In this document: one piece after another, positions 1 to 8,034 of the stretch | How positions within the stretch are numbered: position 1 is the first letter of the stretch | Layout of the letters: every line of letters starts with the position of its first letter | From: an uncultured Saprospiraceae bacterium | Lineage (GTDB): Bacteria > Bacteroidota > Bacteroidia > Chitinophagales > Saprospiraceae | Length of the DNA: 12,750 bases | Direction: 5' to 3' | Assembly (NCBI GenBank): GCA_937967535.1 | Contig: CALCMV010000303.1 | Coordinates: 1-12,750, forward strand | The notes under the pieces: generated by a model | The model's input: the letters and a program-made list of their open reading frames with translations, nothing else | Databases searched by the model: none | What the model was told of the DNA's origin: nothing | Made by a program: the position numbers and the translations under genes

Positions 1-2
1 GG

Positions 3-221
3 CTAACAGATGACAACGAAAAACTAACTGCAATATCAAGAATGAAGTTGGGAGAAGACGGTGGATTTGTGAATAAAATACTTCTGTTTACGAAAATTGA
101 TAATGTCAATTACCAACTTGAAATACTCAATATGGAAGATAGAGATAAATTGATTGAGAACTCATCAATTTTTGGAAGAATGGGAAACGAGACCACCGGA
201 AGGACTTACGGTTTCATCTAG
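3..221 (+). CDS. C-terminal fragment of an unrecognised protein (5' end outside window)
   Basis: A plus-strand frame is open from the left edge and ends at a TAG at 219-221, giving about 72 residues without an internal stop. The composition is protein-like (mixed charged and hydrophobic residues, e.g. KLTAISRMKLGEDGGF and NYQLEILNMEDRDKL), and the frame has no start codon that must be used, so it reads as the tail of a gene beginning outside the window. I recognise no family. Its last 57 bp overlap, tail-to-tail, the 3' end of the leftward methyltransferase at 165-2630. It could belong to the same defence locus or be an unrelated flanking gene whose end was altered when the methylase genes arrived. 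A chance open frame in AT-rich DNA cannot be excluded. Confidence 0.5.
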   Translation, partial: LTDDNEKLTAISRMKLGEDGGFVNKILLFTKIDNVNYQLEILNMEDRDKLIENSSIFGRMGNETTGRTYGFI

Positions 222-2630
222 GCGCATATTCTGCAAGTGTGTACCAAACCAACTCAAATCATTTTTTGAATATTGCTTACCAAATTCACTTAATACAAGT
301 TCAAGTTCTGAGTCATTTAATTCATATAAAAGCATAAATAACAAATCAATATTTCTGATTATCTCAAATCTGTTTTCTGTATTTTTATATTGAATATTTG
401 TTGTATAATTTTGAAGAGACTGCAATCGAATATCATTTTTCAAGAGTAAAAAAACGAGTGCGGATATATGTGCTTTAATGGTAGCTTCACCATCATTAAA
501 GTTTATTTTTTTTGAAATTTGTTCATCATTCGGAACAGGTATTTGATTGATGACAGATTGTGTGAGGTCAATTCCACTTAATTTTTTCTTTAAAATAAAA
601 TCAAATACAACAGAATTAAAAAGTCCTGCGAGATAAAGTAAGTCCTTCGGATTTGTCGTCAGAAACTGAACGGATTGTGAAGCGGGTATGAAAGGGAGTA
701 TCGTTGCAATACAAGTTCGGGTGTTTGTTGCAGAGGTCAGGCTTCGCCAAGTCAACATGAATTTTTCGTGATGATTTTTAGAAAGTTTAAGCCACTTTTC
801 CTGTTGAATAAAAAATCTGGATTCGGGAAAGTAGTCAGCCAAAGCCTTTTTATCATCATCAAGTTTGCGGGACGATGATTTGTTTTTGTACTTCAAATTT
901 TCGCTCAACCCATTGAATCCCGAAAATTTCCCGTCAAATTGATTAAAAAATTTACCTTCATATATCGGGATATAGTCCTCTTTTTTTTCTTTGGAAATAA
1001 ATGCGGCATGATTGGTAAAGTGTACAATTCTTCCAAATTTAACTTGATTAAAAACCGTCTTAAAAGAAGAAAAATCGTAAGCTACCCGCAAAATAAAATC
1101 GACTTCTTTTTTAGTTGAAAAATTAGGCAACATACCGGTCTGCGGATTCAAGACATTCAAATCTTCGGCAGATAAACGAACTGCATCATTTTTATTCATA
1201 TCGCTGACATCTTGAAGGTTCATCAACACATCAAAGGTATCATGTTCCACATTACTCAATAACAAAAAGCAAAACCGTTCGCGGCTGTCAATATTAAAAA
1301 TTTTTTTACGATTAATAAAATCATAAACAGCCACAACCCGCTTTTTTTTGACAAAATCTTTAAAAAGATATTGATTGACCCGACTTGTAACAATGGCACT
1401 TTTCAAAACCAAACCCACAACACCTCTCTCTGTTGTGAGTTTTGCCGCCGCATCCGTAAATAAGGCATAAGTGTTGAGTTCGCCTCTGTTGGAACGTTGA
1501 AAAAACGGGTTTTTCTTCAAATCCGTTTTTGCTTTTTCGACTTCATTTCTGAATACTTTTGAAAACTCTGCCAGTTGGTGATGTTCTGATTCTGTTTTGC
1601 TGATTTCATCGGTTCTGTCAGCCTTGAAATGACTGTCGGCTATCGCGTGTGTATAGAGTGCGTAAAATTTCTTTTCTTCAAACCTTATTTTTTCCCAAGG
1701 CGGATTTCCCAAAATAATATCGTATTTTCTAAGGCTGTTTTTATCCAAACCAAGCTGTTCGTGATAAATAAAACCGCTTGAAAAAACATCAATTTTTTTG
1801 CTCGCATCAGTTGAAAAAAAAGAGTGTAACAAAAAATTAGTGTGGATAAAATTTTCTTGGAGGTCTTTATAAATATCCGGTTGATTGATATGCAATAACA
1901 GATTCAATTTGGCAACTTCTAAGGCAATACAATCTACATCATAAGCAAAAATATTTAATGCGATTGATTTTAAAATCACTTTCTTCTCAGAGTTTTCGAC
2001 ATTGTATTGTGTTAAGGTGTTTTCAAAATAATCAATTATTTCTATTAAAAAATTGCCACCGCCACAAGAAAAATCCGCGAAAGTTATAGATGAAATTTTA
2101 TTTAATAATTCTTTTTCATTATTAAATTGGTTTGTATTTAAATTAAAAAAAGTATCAATCGTTTTCTTGGTAACGGATTGTGCAAGATGTTTTGGAGTGT
2201 AATAACTGCCCAATTTATTTCTGTAATTTTTTGTTTGTGTAATTTTCTTACCAATACTTTTTTCGTCGCCTGTTTCAACACTCAAAAGCGTTTCGTATAG
2301 CGTAGAAATATCTATGGATTCCGCACCGATTAAGTTGTACAAACTATCGTGTATTATTTTTTTCAGCGATTCATCGGCACTATCTATGATTGATGAGAGT
2401 AAATTTTTCGATGTGAAGCGTTTTTTAAGCCAGTTATTGGTTTGTACAATAATATCCGCACGCTCTGTTTTTCTGTTATTTTTTAAAAAAATAATTGCTC
2501 CGATAAAAACGCCCTTTACTTTAAATCTTTCTTTATTAAGCACAATAGGCTTAATATTTTGTTGATTAACAAAGTATTGTGAAAGATGTTTTTTTAAAAT
2601 ATCGGCGTATGTGTCAAGTATATTATCCAT
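165..2630 (-). CDS. Eco57I/COG1002-type N6-adenine DNA methyltransferase (821 aa)
   Basis: Predicted to transfer a methyl group from S-adenosylmethionine to N6 of adenine in a specific DNA site, in the cytoplasm. Visible in order: an N-terminal region of about 135 residues that I do not recognise and that shows no clear PD-(D/E)xK motif; the start of the methylase domain with GSYYTP at residues 141-146; motif I (SAM binding) FADFSCGGGNF at 184-194; an acidic motif II-like YDVD at about 230-233; the catalytic NPPW at 309-312; and a C-terminal target-recognition-like region at about 530-700 with the YEGKFFNQFD and TNTRTCIATILP signatures seen in COG1002 methylases. The length is short for a type IIG fused enzyme (often around 1,000 aa or more), which fits a methylase without nuclease. 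The ATG lies within the 3' end of the upstream methylase gene (8-bp overlap), implying translational coupling. The 3' end overlaps the convergent fragment at 3-221. Family assignment is firm; specificity and partner are unknown. Confidence 0.88.
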   Translation of the reverse strand: MDNILDTYADILKKHLSQYFVNQQNIKPIVLNKERFKVKGVFIGAIIFLKNNRKTERADIIVQTNNWLKKRFTSKNLLSSIIDSADESLKKIIHDSLYNLIGAESIDISTLYETLLSVETGDEKSIGKKITQTKNYRNKLGSYYTPKHLAQSVTKKTIDTFFNLNTNQFNNEKELLNKISSITFADFSCGGGNFLIEIIDYFENTLTQYNVENSEKKVILKSIALNIFAYDVDCIALEVAKLNLLLHINQPDIYKDLQENFIHTNFLLHSFFSTDASKKIDVFSSGFIYHEQLGLDKNSLRKYDIILGNPPWEKIRFEEKKFYALYTHAIADSHFKADRTDEISKTESEHHQLAEFSKVFRNEVEKAKTDLKKNPFFQRSNRGELNTYALFTDAAAKLTTERGVVGLVLKSAIVTSRVNQYLFKDFVKKKRVVAVYDFINRKKIFNIDSRERFCFLLLSNVEHDTFDVLMNLQDVSDMNKNDAVRLSAEDLNVLNPQTGMLPNFSTKKEVDFILRVAYDFSSFKTVFNQVKFGRIVHFTNHAAFISKEKKEDYIPIYEGKFFNQFDGKFSGFNGLSENLKYKNKSSSRKLDDDKKALADYFPESRFFIQQEKWLKLSKNHHEKFMLTWRSLTSATNTRTCIATILPFIPASQSVQFLTTNPKDLLYLAGLFNSVVFDFILKKKLSGIDLTQSVINQIPVPNDEQISKKINFNDGEATIKAHISALVFLLLKNDIRLQSLQNYTTNIQYKNTENRFEIIRNIDLLFMLLYELNDSELELVLSEFGKQYSKNDLSWFGTHLQNMRLDETVSPSGGLVSHSSKN

Positions 2631-5307
2631 GCTGAACTTGCCCGACTATCAGAGATTTATCGGCAATTGTAATCAAGGCTTTGTTGAAAAAACTCTTTTT
2701 GTGATGTGTATTTAATATAGCTATAATTTGATATTCTAATGCGGTATTATTTGCTAAAAAAGCATAATTAGTAGCTATTTTTCTCGTTAAATCTTTGATA
2801 TTTACTGAATGAGACGGATAGATTGAGATGTGTTTGATGCCTAATTCATACAGAATAAGTTTGTGTAAAAAATCATCATAATATTTGGCTTTTACTTTTT
2901 CCAATGAGCCAATATTTTTTTCAATAACATTTAAAATCGTTTTAGGATGTACATCAGATTTGCAACATAAATTTTCAAATAAACTTTCACTCCCTGCAAA
3001 ATATCCCTTTAGTGCTTTGCCTTTACACAAACAATTTATATCAAGATTTTTAGCGATAAGTATGTCCAATTCTTTTACACTTAATTGAAAATTATTATTT
3101 GTAATTAAAAAAGAAGATTCGCCTACAGTACGCTTTATCGCTGATAATTCTTTTGAGTTAAAATTATATTGTTTTTGAATGTCGAGTTCAATTTCTGATT
3201 CAAGTAAAAGTCGTTGATAATCATTTTTGAGGTCTTTGAGGATGGATTGTTCTATAAAGGTATTTAAATTTTTTATTTTTGAATAATCAATATGTTCAAA
3301 TTCAAAATTGGGTAATTTACCTTGCAAATATTTTTCTTTGAGTTGCAAACAGTGCTTACTTTTTTCAGCAATAAACGTCGAATCCAGAATATGTGGAGCA
3401 ACAGGAATCCGCGAAATATACCCTGCACTAATCGTAAATTTAGGATTAATTAATTTCAATAAAAAAGTAGCGATTTTTGAGTTCAGAAAAGCAAGATGAG
3501 CATATTTATTACCTTCCAAAACCTGAATGCCCGGACCGGAAGCAATAAAAACCTGATGCTTTTTGAGCATCCGTACATTCAAACCCAATGTTCCCGTATC
3601 GCTATATACGAGTTGGGTATTTGGGATTTTATCAATATTTCTCAATGCGCTTCCCTTGTTTGCTTTTATGGTTTCTGCATTTTTGCCCCAATGTACTTTG
3701 TAGTAATTTAAGCCCGCCCATTTGCTAAAGCCGCCACCTTTGCTCACCAATTTCCAATCAGGGCTACCGTTGACTTCCCATGCGTATTTGACAAATTCGG
3801 CATTATTGCCCGTAGATGTGCCTTGCATCGGCTTGGCAAATTCGGCATATAGTTGCAAATTCTGAATACCTCGAAATCCATGTGCCAATTGATAATTAAA
3901 TTCGAGGTATTTATTTTTTAAAAACTGATTTTGGTTGACTCCAAAAGTCAATTCCGTACCGATGTTTTTTTGCGTTATAAGCGTTTTTTTCGCTGTAATT
4001 TTTTTTGATTTCAAATCAAAAAATAACGCTTGCTTTGTAGCTGAATGACCAATAATACACAGTGCTACGTTTGTTTTTTCTCCATTAATATCTTCAAAGG
4101 CATTGCTGCCCAAATCTATACATTTTTTTAAAGTTTGAGATGCTAAAAATAGTTTTCTAAAGTCTTTGAGGGAGGACAAATACATCCAATTATTTTGTGA
4201 TACCACACCTAAAATATCCCCCTTATTCATCATCCCAATGAGTCTTTGCAGGAAAGACACACACAAATCAGCTTTACTTTCAGGATAGTGGGCAAGCAAA
4301 TAATTTTTGAGTGAAATATCCATATCCCGCTTGCCCATAAACGGTGGGTTGGTCACAAAGACTTTTATTTTTTGCTCTTTTTCTATTTTTTCCAATCGCT
4401 TTTTGAAGGTTGTTTTGTGAATGGTATTTGACGCAATATTATTATTCAGAAATCCTAATTTGTCATTTTCAATACCTCCATAAATACGGATATGTATTGT
4501 TTTACTTGGAATAGCGTAATTACAAGCCTTGACGAACAGCGATAAGGCAGCAATTTTAGAGAGTTTGGTATCCAAATCGTAGCCAATAATTGCTTGATTT
4601 AAAATGATATCAACAATTTTTTGTTCGGACCAAGCCAAATTTAATTTTTGATAAAGATGAAACAGTTTTTCAAAAGCATAATTTAGGAAATTGCCACCCC
4701 CACATGCAGGGTCTATCAAAACAACTTGGTCAATATTTGATGCGCTAAATTCCGATAAAGATGCATCCACTAAGTATTTTACCATATACCTATCTGTAAA
4801 AAACTGAGTGGTAAATAATAAATCGGCATCTTCAATTTTAGCTTGATTTTTTCCTATTTTTTTGAAGGCTGATTTTTCGGCATCTTGTTTTAAAAATTGA
4901 TATGACCATGAAATCATGTCATCTATATCATCGTCATCTTCATCCAAAGCATCTTTTAATTTTTCAAAAGTATTCGTAAGTAGTTCGTCGCCAATTATTG
5001 ATTCTGTTTTGATAAAAACCTCAATTAATTCAGGAAATCTATCTTTGATAAGGGTTAATTCTGTTTTAAAGCTAAGGTGATAGTTGGTGAAATTTAAATC
5101 TTCGATATTTTGCTGCCTCTTTCGCAAGGTTAATGTGGCTATCAGAACGGAAAAAAAGATGCTCAAATCGTGGATGGACATCGCTTTTTCCACATCTAAG
5201 TTGCTGAGAAAATATTTTATAAGATGTTTAATTTTATATTTCACATTCCTTGTTTGTGGAAAAACGTTGAGATTTTTATTTAAGAGATTTATCTTGTAAA
5301 GATACAT
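2623..5307 (-). CDS. pglX: PglX-like adenine-specific DNA methyltransferase, shortened N-terminus (894 aa)
   Basis: Homologue of PglX, the BREX-system N6-adenine methyltransferase that marks host DNA. Visible in order: a region of about 110 residues not recognisable as the PglX N-terminus; a short Asp-rich stretch (121-130); ISWSYQFLK at 132-140 and TTQFFTDRYMVKYLVD at 166-181, matching the PglX lead-in to the methylase fold; motif I DPACGGGNF at 199-207; YDLD at 243-246; the catalytic NPPF at 320-323 followed by MGKRDMD; then PglX-type TRD signatures STGNN (498-502), KGGGFSKW (523-530), LNSK (608-611) and INPKFTISAGYISRIPV (620-636). PglX is usually about 1,100-1,250 aa, so roughly 200-300 residues are missing, mainly N-terminal. 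The first ATG is used: an in-frame TGA lies three codons upstream, so no longer start exists. No BrxA/B/C, PglZ or BrxL gene is visible, so 'PglX-like' describes homology, not proven BREX function. It is first in a two-gene operon; I see no perfect TAnnTTTG promoter upstream. Confidence 0.85.
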   Translation of the reverse strand: MYLYKINLLNKNLNVFPQTRNVKYKIKHLIKYFLSNLDVEKAMSIHDLSIFFSVLIATLTLRKRQQNIEDLNFTNYHLSFKTELTLIKDRFPELIEVFIKTESIIGDELLTNTFEKLKDALDEDDDDIDDMISWSYQFLKQDAEKSAFKKIGKNQAKIEDADLLFTTQFFTDRYMVKYLVDASLSEFSASNIDQVVLIDPACGGGNFLNYAFEKLFHLYQKLNLAWSEQKIVDIILNQAIIGYDLDTKLSKIAALSLFVKACNYAIPSKTIHIRIYGGIENDKLGFLNNNIASNTIHKTTFKKRLEKIEKEQKIKVFVTNPPFMGKRDMDISLKNYLLAHYPESKADLCVSFLQRLIGMMNKGDILGVVSQNNWMYLSSLKDFRKLFLASQTLKKCIDLGSNAFEDINGEKTNVALCIIGHSATKQALFFDLKSKKITAKKTLITQKNIGTELTFGVNQNQFLKNKYLEFNYQLAHGFRGIQNLQLYAEFAKPMQGTSTGNNAEFVKYAWEVNGSPDWKLVSKGGGFSKWAGLNYYKVHWGKNAETIKANKGSALRNIDKIPNTQLVYSDTGTLGLNVRMLKKHQVFIASGPGIQVLEGNKYAHLAFLNSKIATFLLKLINPKFTISAGYISRIPVAPHILDSTFIAEKSKHCLQLKEKYLQGKLPNFEFEHIDYSKIKNLNTFIEQSILKDLKNDYQRLLLESEIELDIQKQYNFNSKELSAIKRTVGESSFLITNNNFQLSVKELDILIAKNLDINCLCKGKALKGYFAGSESLFENLCCKSDVHPKTILNVIEKNIGSLEKVKAKYYDDFLHKLILYELGIKHISIYPSHSVNIKDLTRKIATNYAFLANNTALEYQIIAILNTHHKKSFFNKALITIADKSLIVGQVQHG

Positions 5308-5513
5308 GTTTATTCATTGAAGTGTATATTTTTTTTAAAGAAGTTGAACAAATAAGGTCAGGATAAAAATAAGACGAAAAACTCAAAATTGCTGTACATA
5401 GTAGCGAAGACTTTTATTTCAGTAAACATGAGAACATTATTTTGATAATAGATTTCCGTTAAAATTTCCTCAAAAAAATCTCCCATTTTTTTAGAAAAAA
5501 ATAAATTTTTCTC

Positions 5514-5537
5514 AAATACAATGCAAGCATTGTATTT
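5514..5537. repeat. Perfect 24-bp palindrome (11-bp arms, 2-bp spacer)
   Basis: The left arm AAATACAATGC and right arm GCATTGTATTT are exact reverse complements separated by AA. The site lies about 210 bp upstream of the PglX-like start and about 57 bp upstream of the rightward -7 box. The near-continuous symmetry fits a binding site for a dimeric regulator better than a terminator, since no gene ends here. This role is inferred. Confidence 0.6.
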
Positions 5538-5569
5538 ATGTCGTTTTGCCAACATAAATGACAAAAGAA

Positions 5570-5602
5570 TGTTTATATAAATGTTAAAATGTCATACATT
5601 TG
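5570..5602 (+). promoter_or_regulatory. Candidate Bacteroidota-type promoter for the choice-of-anchor B gene
   Basis: TACATTTG at 5595-5602 matches the Bacteroidota -7 consensus TAnnTTTG exactly. A weak -33 element (TGTTTA, 5570-5575) sits 19 bp upstream, the expected spacing. Transcription would start near 5609, giving a 5' leader of about 195 nt before the ATG at 5806. The -33 match is poor, so confidence is moderate. Confidence 0.45.
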
Positions 5603-5805
5603 TCGGGCTATATTGTGTGGGCAAAAATTTCTAACACGTAAAGCACTATCCCTCCAAATATTATTTGCACTTCAGAAACCACTAATTGAAACTATACACT
5701 TGATTGATACTACTTTATTGGGGGGCGTTTGATTTTTGCAAATCATGCTCTGATGATGAAAAATATCATACTTTTCAACCAAACATATTATCACAATTCA
5801 TTTTT

Positions 5806-7788
5806 ATGTATACATTAAAAACTATTTACATTATACTTATCTTATCTATGACGGGCTATGCTGTGCAGGCACAAACGCCATGTGTAGGTGGTATGGCTGC
5901 GGGTTATCCATGCAATAATGTTGACCTATATGCTACGGTCACACTTGCCGAAATGGGCTCAACCGGAGCAAACGACATTTGGGGCTGGACCAGTACCGTT
6001 ACCGGAAAAGAATACGTCCTTATTGGTTTGTTGGATGGTACGGGTTTCGTAGATATTTCAAATCCTGTGGCACCGGTCTATCTTGGAAAATTAGCCACTC
6101 AAACCTCCAGTTCTACATGGAGAGACATCAAGACTTACCAAAACCATGCTTATATCGTTAGTGAAGCCAGTGGTCATGGTATACAAGTTTTCGACTTATT
6201 GCAATTGGACAATGTAAGTAACCCGCCCGTCAATTTCTCGGCACGTTCTACTTTCGATGGCTTGGGTCCGGGTGGCGCACACAATATTGCGCTCAATGAG
6301 TGTAGCGGTTATGCCTATCCCATTGGTGCGAATACATGTTCCGGCGGACCTATTGCCGTTAATCTTAGCAACCCCGACCTCCTGACATTCGACGGCTGCT
6401 TTAGTCTGGATGGATATACGCACGATGCTCAATGTTTTGATTACATCGGACCGGATGCGGCTTATGCCGGAGCAGAAATTTGTCTGAACTCCAATGAAAA
6501 TACCCTCACCATAGTTGATGTGACCAACAAGACGAATATGCAGCAAATCTCCCGTACACCCTACACCGGACAACGCTACACGCACCAAGGATGGGCTACC
6601 GAAGACCAGCAATATTACCTGATGAATGACGAACTCGACGAATCAAATAACGGACACAACACCCGTACACATATATGGGACATCCGCGACCTTGACGCAC
6701 CCGTTTATATAGGTTTCTTTGATTCGGTCAATGCTTCTACCGACCACAATCTTTACATCAGAGGCAATCGTGCTTATCTCTCCAATTACAGTTCCGGCTT
6801 ACGTATTTATGACATCACCAATATTTCAAGTGCTTCGCTTAGTGAGGTCGCATACTTCGATGTATACCCTGCCGACAATAATGTTGGCTTCAGTGGTACA
6901 TGGAGCAATTATCCTTACTTTGAAAGCGATGTCATTGCCGTTACCAATCGCGGTGAAGGGCTTTTCCTCGTCAAATATGACCTCTGCGGCGATGGTACGC
7001 TCAATTGTAATGGCACCAACCTCATTTGTGGTAGTTCTACCTGTACGCCATGTACACGCACGGGCTGTGCAGCAGTTGATTTGAATATCAACTTCGACAG
7101 CACGCCCAATCAAACTTCATGGGAAATAATGAATGATAATGGCGACCTCGTCGCATCTTCATACGGCACATACAATAGCGGCACAAACAATGCAAGCGAA
7201 AGTGCCTGCCTTGCCGATGGTTGCTACACCTTGACCGTCAGAGATGATGTCGGTAATGGAATGTGTCCATTCAGAGCTACTGCCAGTAGTAGCGGTACAT
7301 TCATCACTCCCGGCACAATAATCACTCCCGGTACGGTGGTCGCTACACTTGGTACAACGGTTACACCCGGATTGTGTGGCAATTATACGCTCACAGATAC
7401 CAATGGCACAGTACTCGTCTCCGGTGGCGGCTCATTCGGAGCTTCCGAAACCAATACCTTTTGTATTTCCGGCGGCATCGCCAATATCTCCTCGCCGGAT
7501 AATGACGATTCATTTCAAAATAATAATGATAACACTATACCGGACATGACCATACGCCCAAATTTGGTAAGCGACCAAATCACACTAACACATACATTAG
7601 CATTAGAACAAACACAAACATTGCAGTGGTCAATCATTGATATGACAGGCAAAATAATTCGCCAAGAAGTATTTGATTCGAATATGAAACAAATAGACAT
7701 AAATGTAAGCAGCCTTACATCCGGGTTTTATTTTATGCAACTTTCTAATAAGCAACATGTTTTAACTGAAAAATTTATTAAAAATTAG
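5806..7788 (+). CDS. Choice-of-anchor B family (LVIVD-repeat) protein with T9SS sorting domain (660 aa)
   Basis: Predicted secreted or surface-attached protein exported by Sec and then the type IX system; biochemical role unknown. The ATG at 5806 is chosen because a clean signal peptide begins there (MYTLKTIYIILILSMTG, cleavage likely after VQAQ). The frame is open back to 5704, but that extension would place 34 unrelated residues before the signal. Residues ~27-400 form the choice-of-anchor B region, with beta-propeller-like repeats such as TGFVDISNPVAPVYLGKL, GIQVFDL, HIWDIRDLDAPVYIGFF and GLRIYDITN. A short Cys motif (CGDGTLNCNG...CTPC, ~394-416) follows. Then comes a Cys-rich module (~421-557) also found in the next gene, and a T9SS type A sorting domain (~583-660, with the DMTGKI and SGFYFMQL signatures). 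No strong terminator separates it from the next gene 246 bp downstream. The family call is firm; what it anchors to is unknown. Confidence 0.88.
   Translation: MYTLKTIYIILILSMTGYAVQAQTPCVGGMAAGYPCNNVDLYATVTLAEMGSTGANDIWGWTSTVTGKEYVLIGLLDGTGFVDISNPVAPVYLGKLATQTSSSTWRDIKTYQNHAYIVSEASGHGIQVFDLLQLDNVSNPPVNFSARSTFDGLGPGGAHNIALNECSGYAYPIGANTCSGGPIAVNLSNPDLLTFDGCFSLDGYTHDAQCFDYIGPDAAYAGAEICLNSNENTLTIVDVTNKTNMQQISRTPYTGQRYTHQGWATEDQQYYLMNDELDESNNGHNTRTHIWDIRDLDAPVYIGFFDSVNASTDHNLYIRGNRAYLSNYSSGLRIYDITNISSASLSEVAYFDVYPADNNVGFSGTWSNYPYFESDVIAVTNRGEGLFLVKYDLCGDGTLNCNGTNLICGSSTCTPCTRTGCAAVDLNINFDSTPNQTSWEIMNDNGDLVASSYGTYNSGTNNASESACLADGCYTLTVRDDVGNGMCPFRATASSSGTFITPGTIITPGTVVATLGTTVTPGLCGNYTLTDTNGTVLVSGGGSFGASETNTFCISGGIANISSPDNDDSFQNNNDNTIPDMTIRPNLVSDQITLTHTLALEQTQTLQWSIIDMTGKIIRQEVFDSNMKQIDINVSSLTSGFYFMQLSNKQHVLTEKFIKN
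7066..7476 (+). repeat. Copy 1 of a coding module shared with the M36 peptidase gene
   Basis: Encodes a ~137-residue Cys-rich module running from CAAVDLNINFD through TSWEI, DGCYTLT, NGMCPFRATASSSG, a TPGT-rich stretch and CGNYTLTD to FCISGG. It aligns along its full length, at both protein and DNA level, with 10939-11361 in the next gene. It resembles modules common in secreted Bacteroidota proteins (ETSWEI, DGCYTLTI, DSYGDGxCC, LASGGxFG), likely structural or adhesive. Confidence 0.8.
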
Positions 7789-8034
7789 GGATTGGTTTGC
7801 AATGTCTTCGCCAAATTTTGAATGAAAAATGAATTTAAATTCTACTTTATTTTTGTTGATAATTAAAAATTAATAATTTAAATATTTTATTATTCAAAAT
7901 TCAAAATTGACGAACACATTGTTATAAATATTTTTTATTATAAAATAATTTAAAAATACTCTTATTTCAGTAGAATCATTTAAATTTAAATATTTTAAAT
8001 TAATACACATAAATAACTAAACTATATTTATCAT

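Larger units (their letters stand above)
5308..5805. other. Divergent intergenic region between methylase operon and T9SS cargo genes
   Basis: About 500 bp without a convincing gene. It contains a T8 run at 5329-5336 close to the methylase start, a perfect dyad at 5514-5537, and a candidate rightward promoter at 5595-5602. A minus-strand frame at 5358-5564 (TTG start, Phe-rich, no recognisable motif) is not accepted as a gene. The stretch 5704-5805 is open in frame with the rightward gene but precedes its signal peptide, so it is treated as leader. Confidence 0.7.

Noticed and set aside
165..570. Nuclease domain within the N- or C-terminus of the 821-aa methylase (type IIG enzyme)
   Set aside because: I see no convincing PD-(D/E)xK or HNH motif in residues 1-135 or 700-821; the length also favours methylase only, though a divergent nuclease cannot be excluded by eye.
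1342..1349. T8 runs in the methylase genes (also 981-988) as phase-variation tracts
   Set aside because: Such runs are frequent throughout this AT-rich coding sequence and encode Lys stretches; nothing singles them out.
165..5307. A single large methylase gene split by a frameshift
   Set aside because: Each ORF carries its own complete SAM motif, catalytic NPPF/NPPW and C-terminal recognition-like region, and the 8-bp overlap is typical of translational coupling, so these are two genes.
165..5307. A complete BREX or DISARM system
   Set aside because: Only methylases are present; no PglZ phosphatase, BrxC ATPase, BrxL protease, helicase or phospholipase-like gene is seen in the window.
5358..5564. 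68-codon minus-strand frame upstream of the PglX-like gene, possibly a small regulator
   Set aside because: It starts with TTG, is rich in Phe, Lys and Asn as expected from AT-rich non-coding DNA, shows no DNA-binding motif, and overlaps the 24-bp palindrome.
5704..5805. Upstream in-frame extension of the choice-of-anchor B gene
   Set aside because: It would place 34 residues with no secretion character before a clear signal peptide that begins at the ATG at 5806.
6196..6612. Long antisense frames within the secreted-protein genes (also at 8443-8835, 9388-9780 and 9796-10044)
   Set aside because: They lie entirely opposite genes with clear domain homology, show no family motifs, and are explained by the codon bias of the sense strand.
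7789..8034. Terminator or mobile remnant in the gap before the M36 gene
   Set aside because: The gap has only AT-rich repeats such as ATTCAAAATTCAAAATT and ATTTAAAT, with no GC-containing stem and no ORF.
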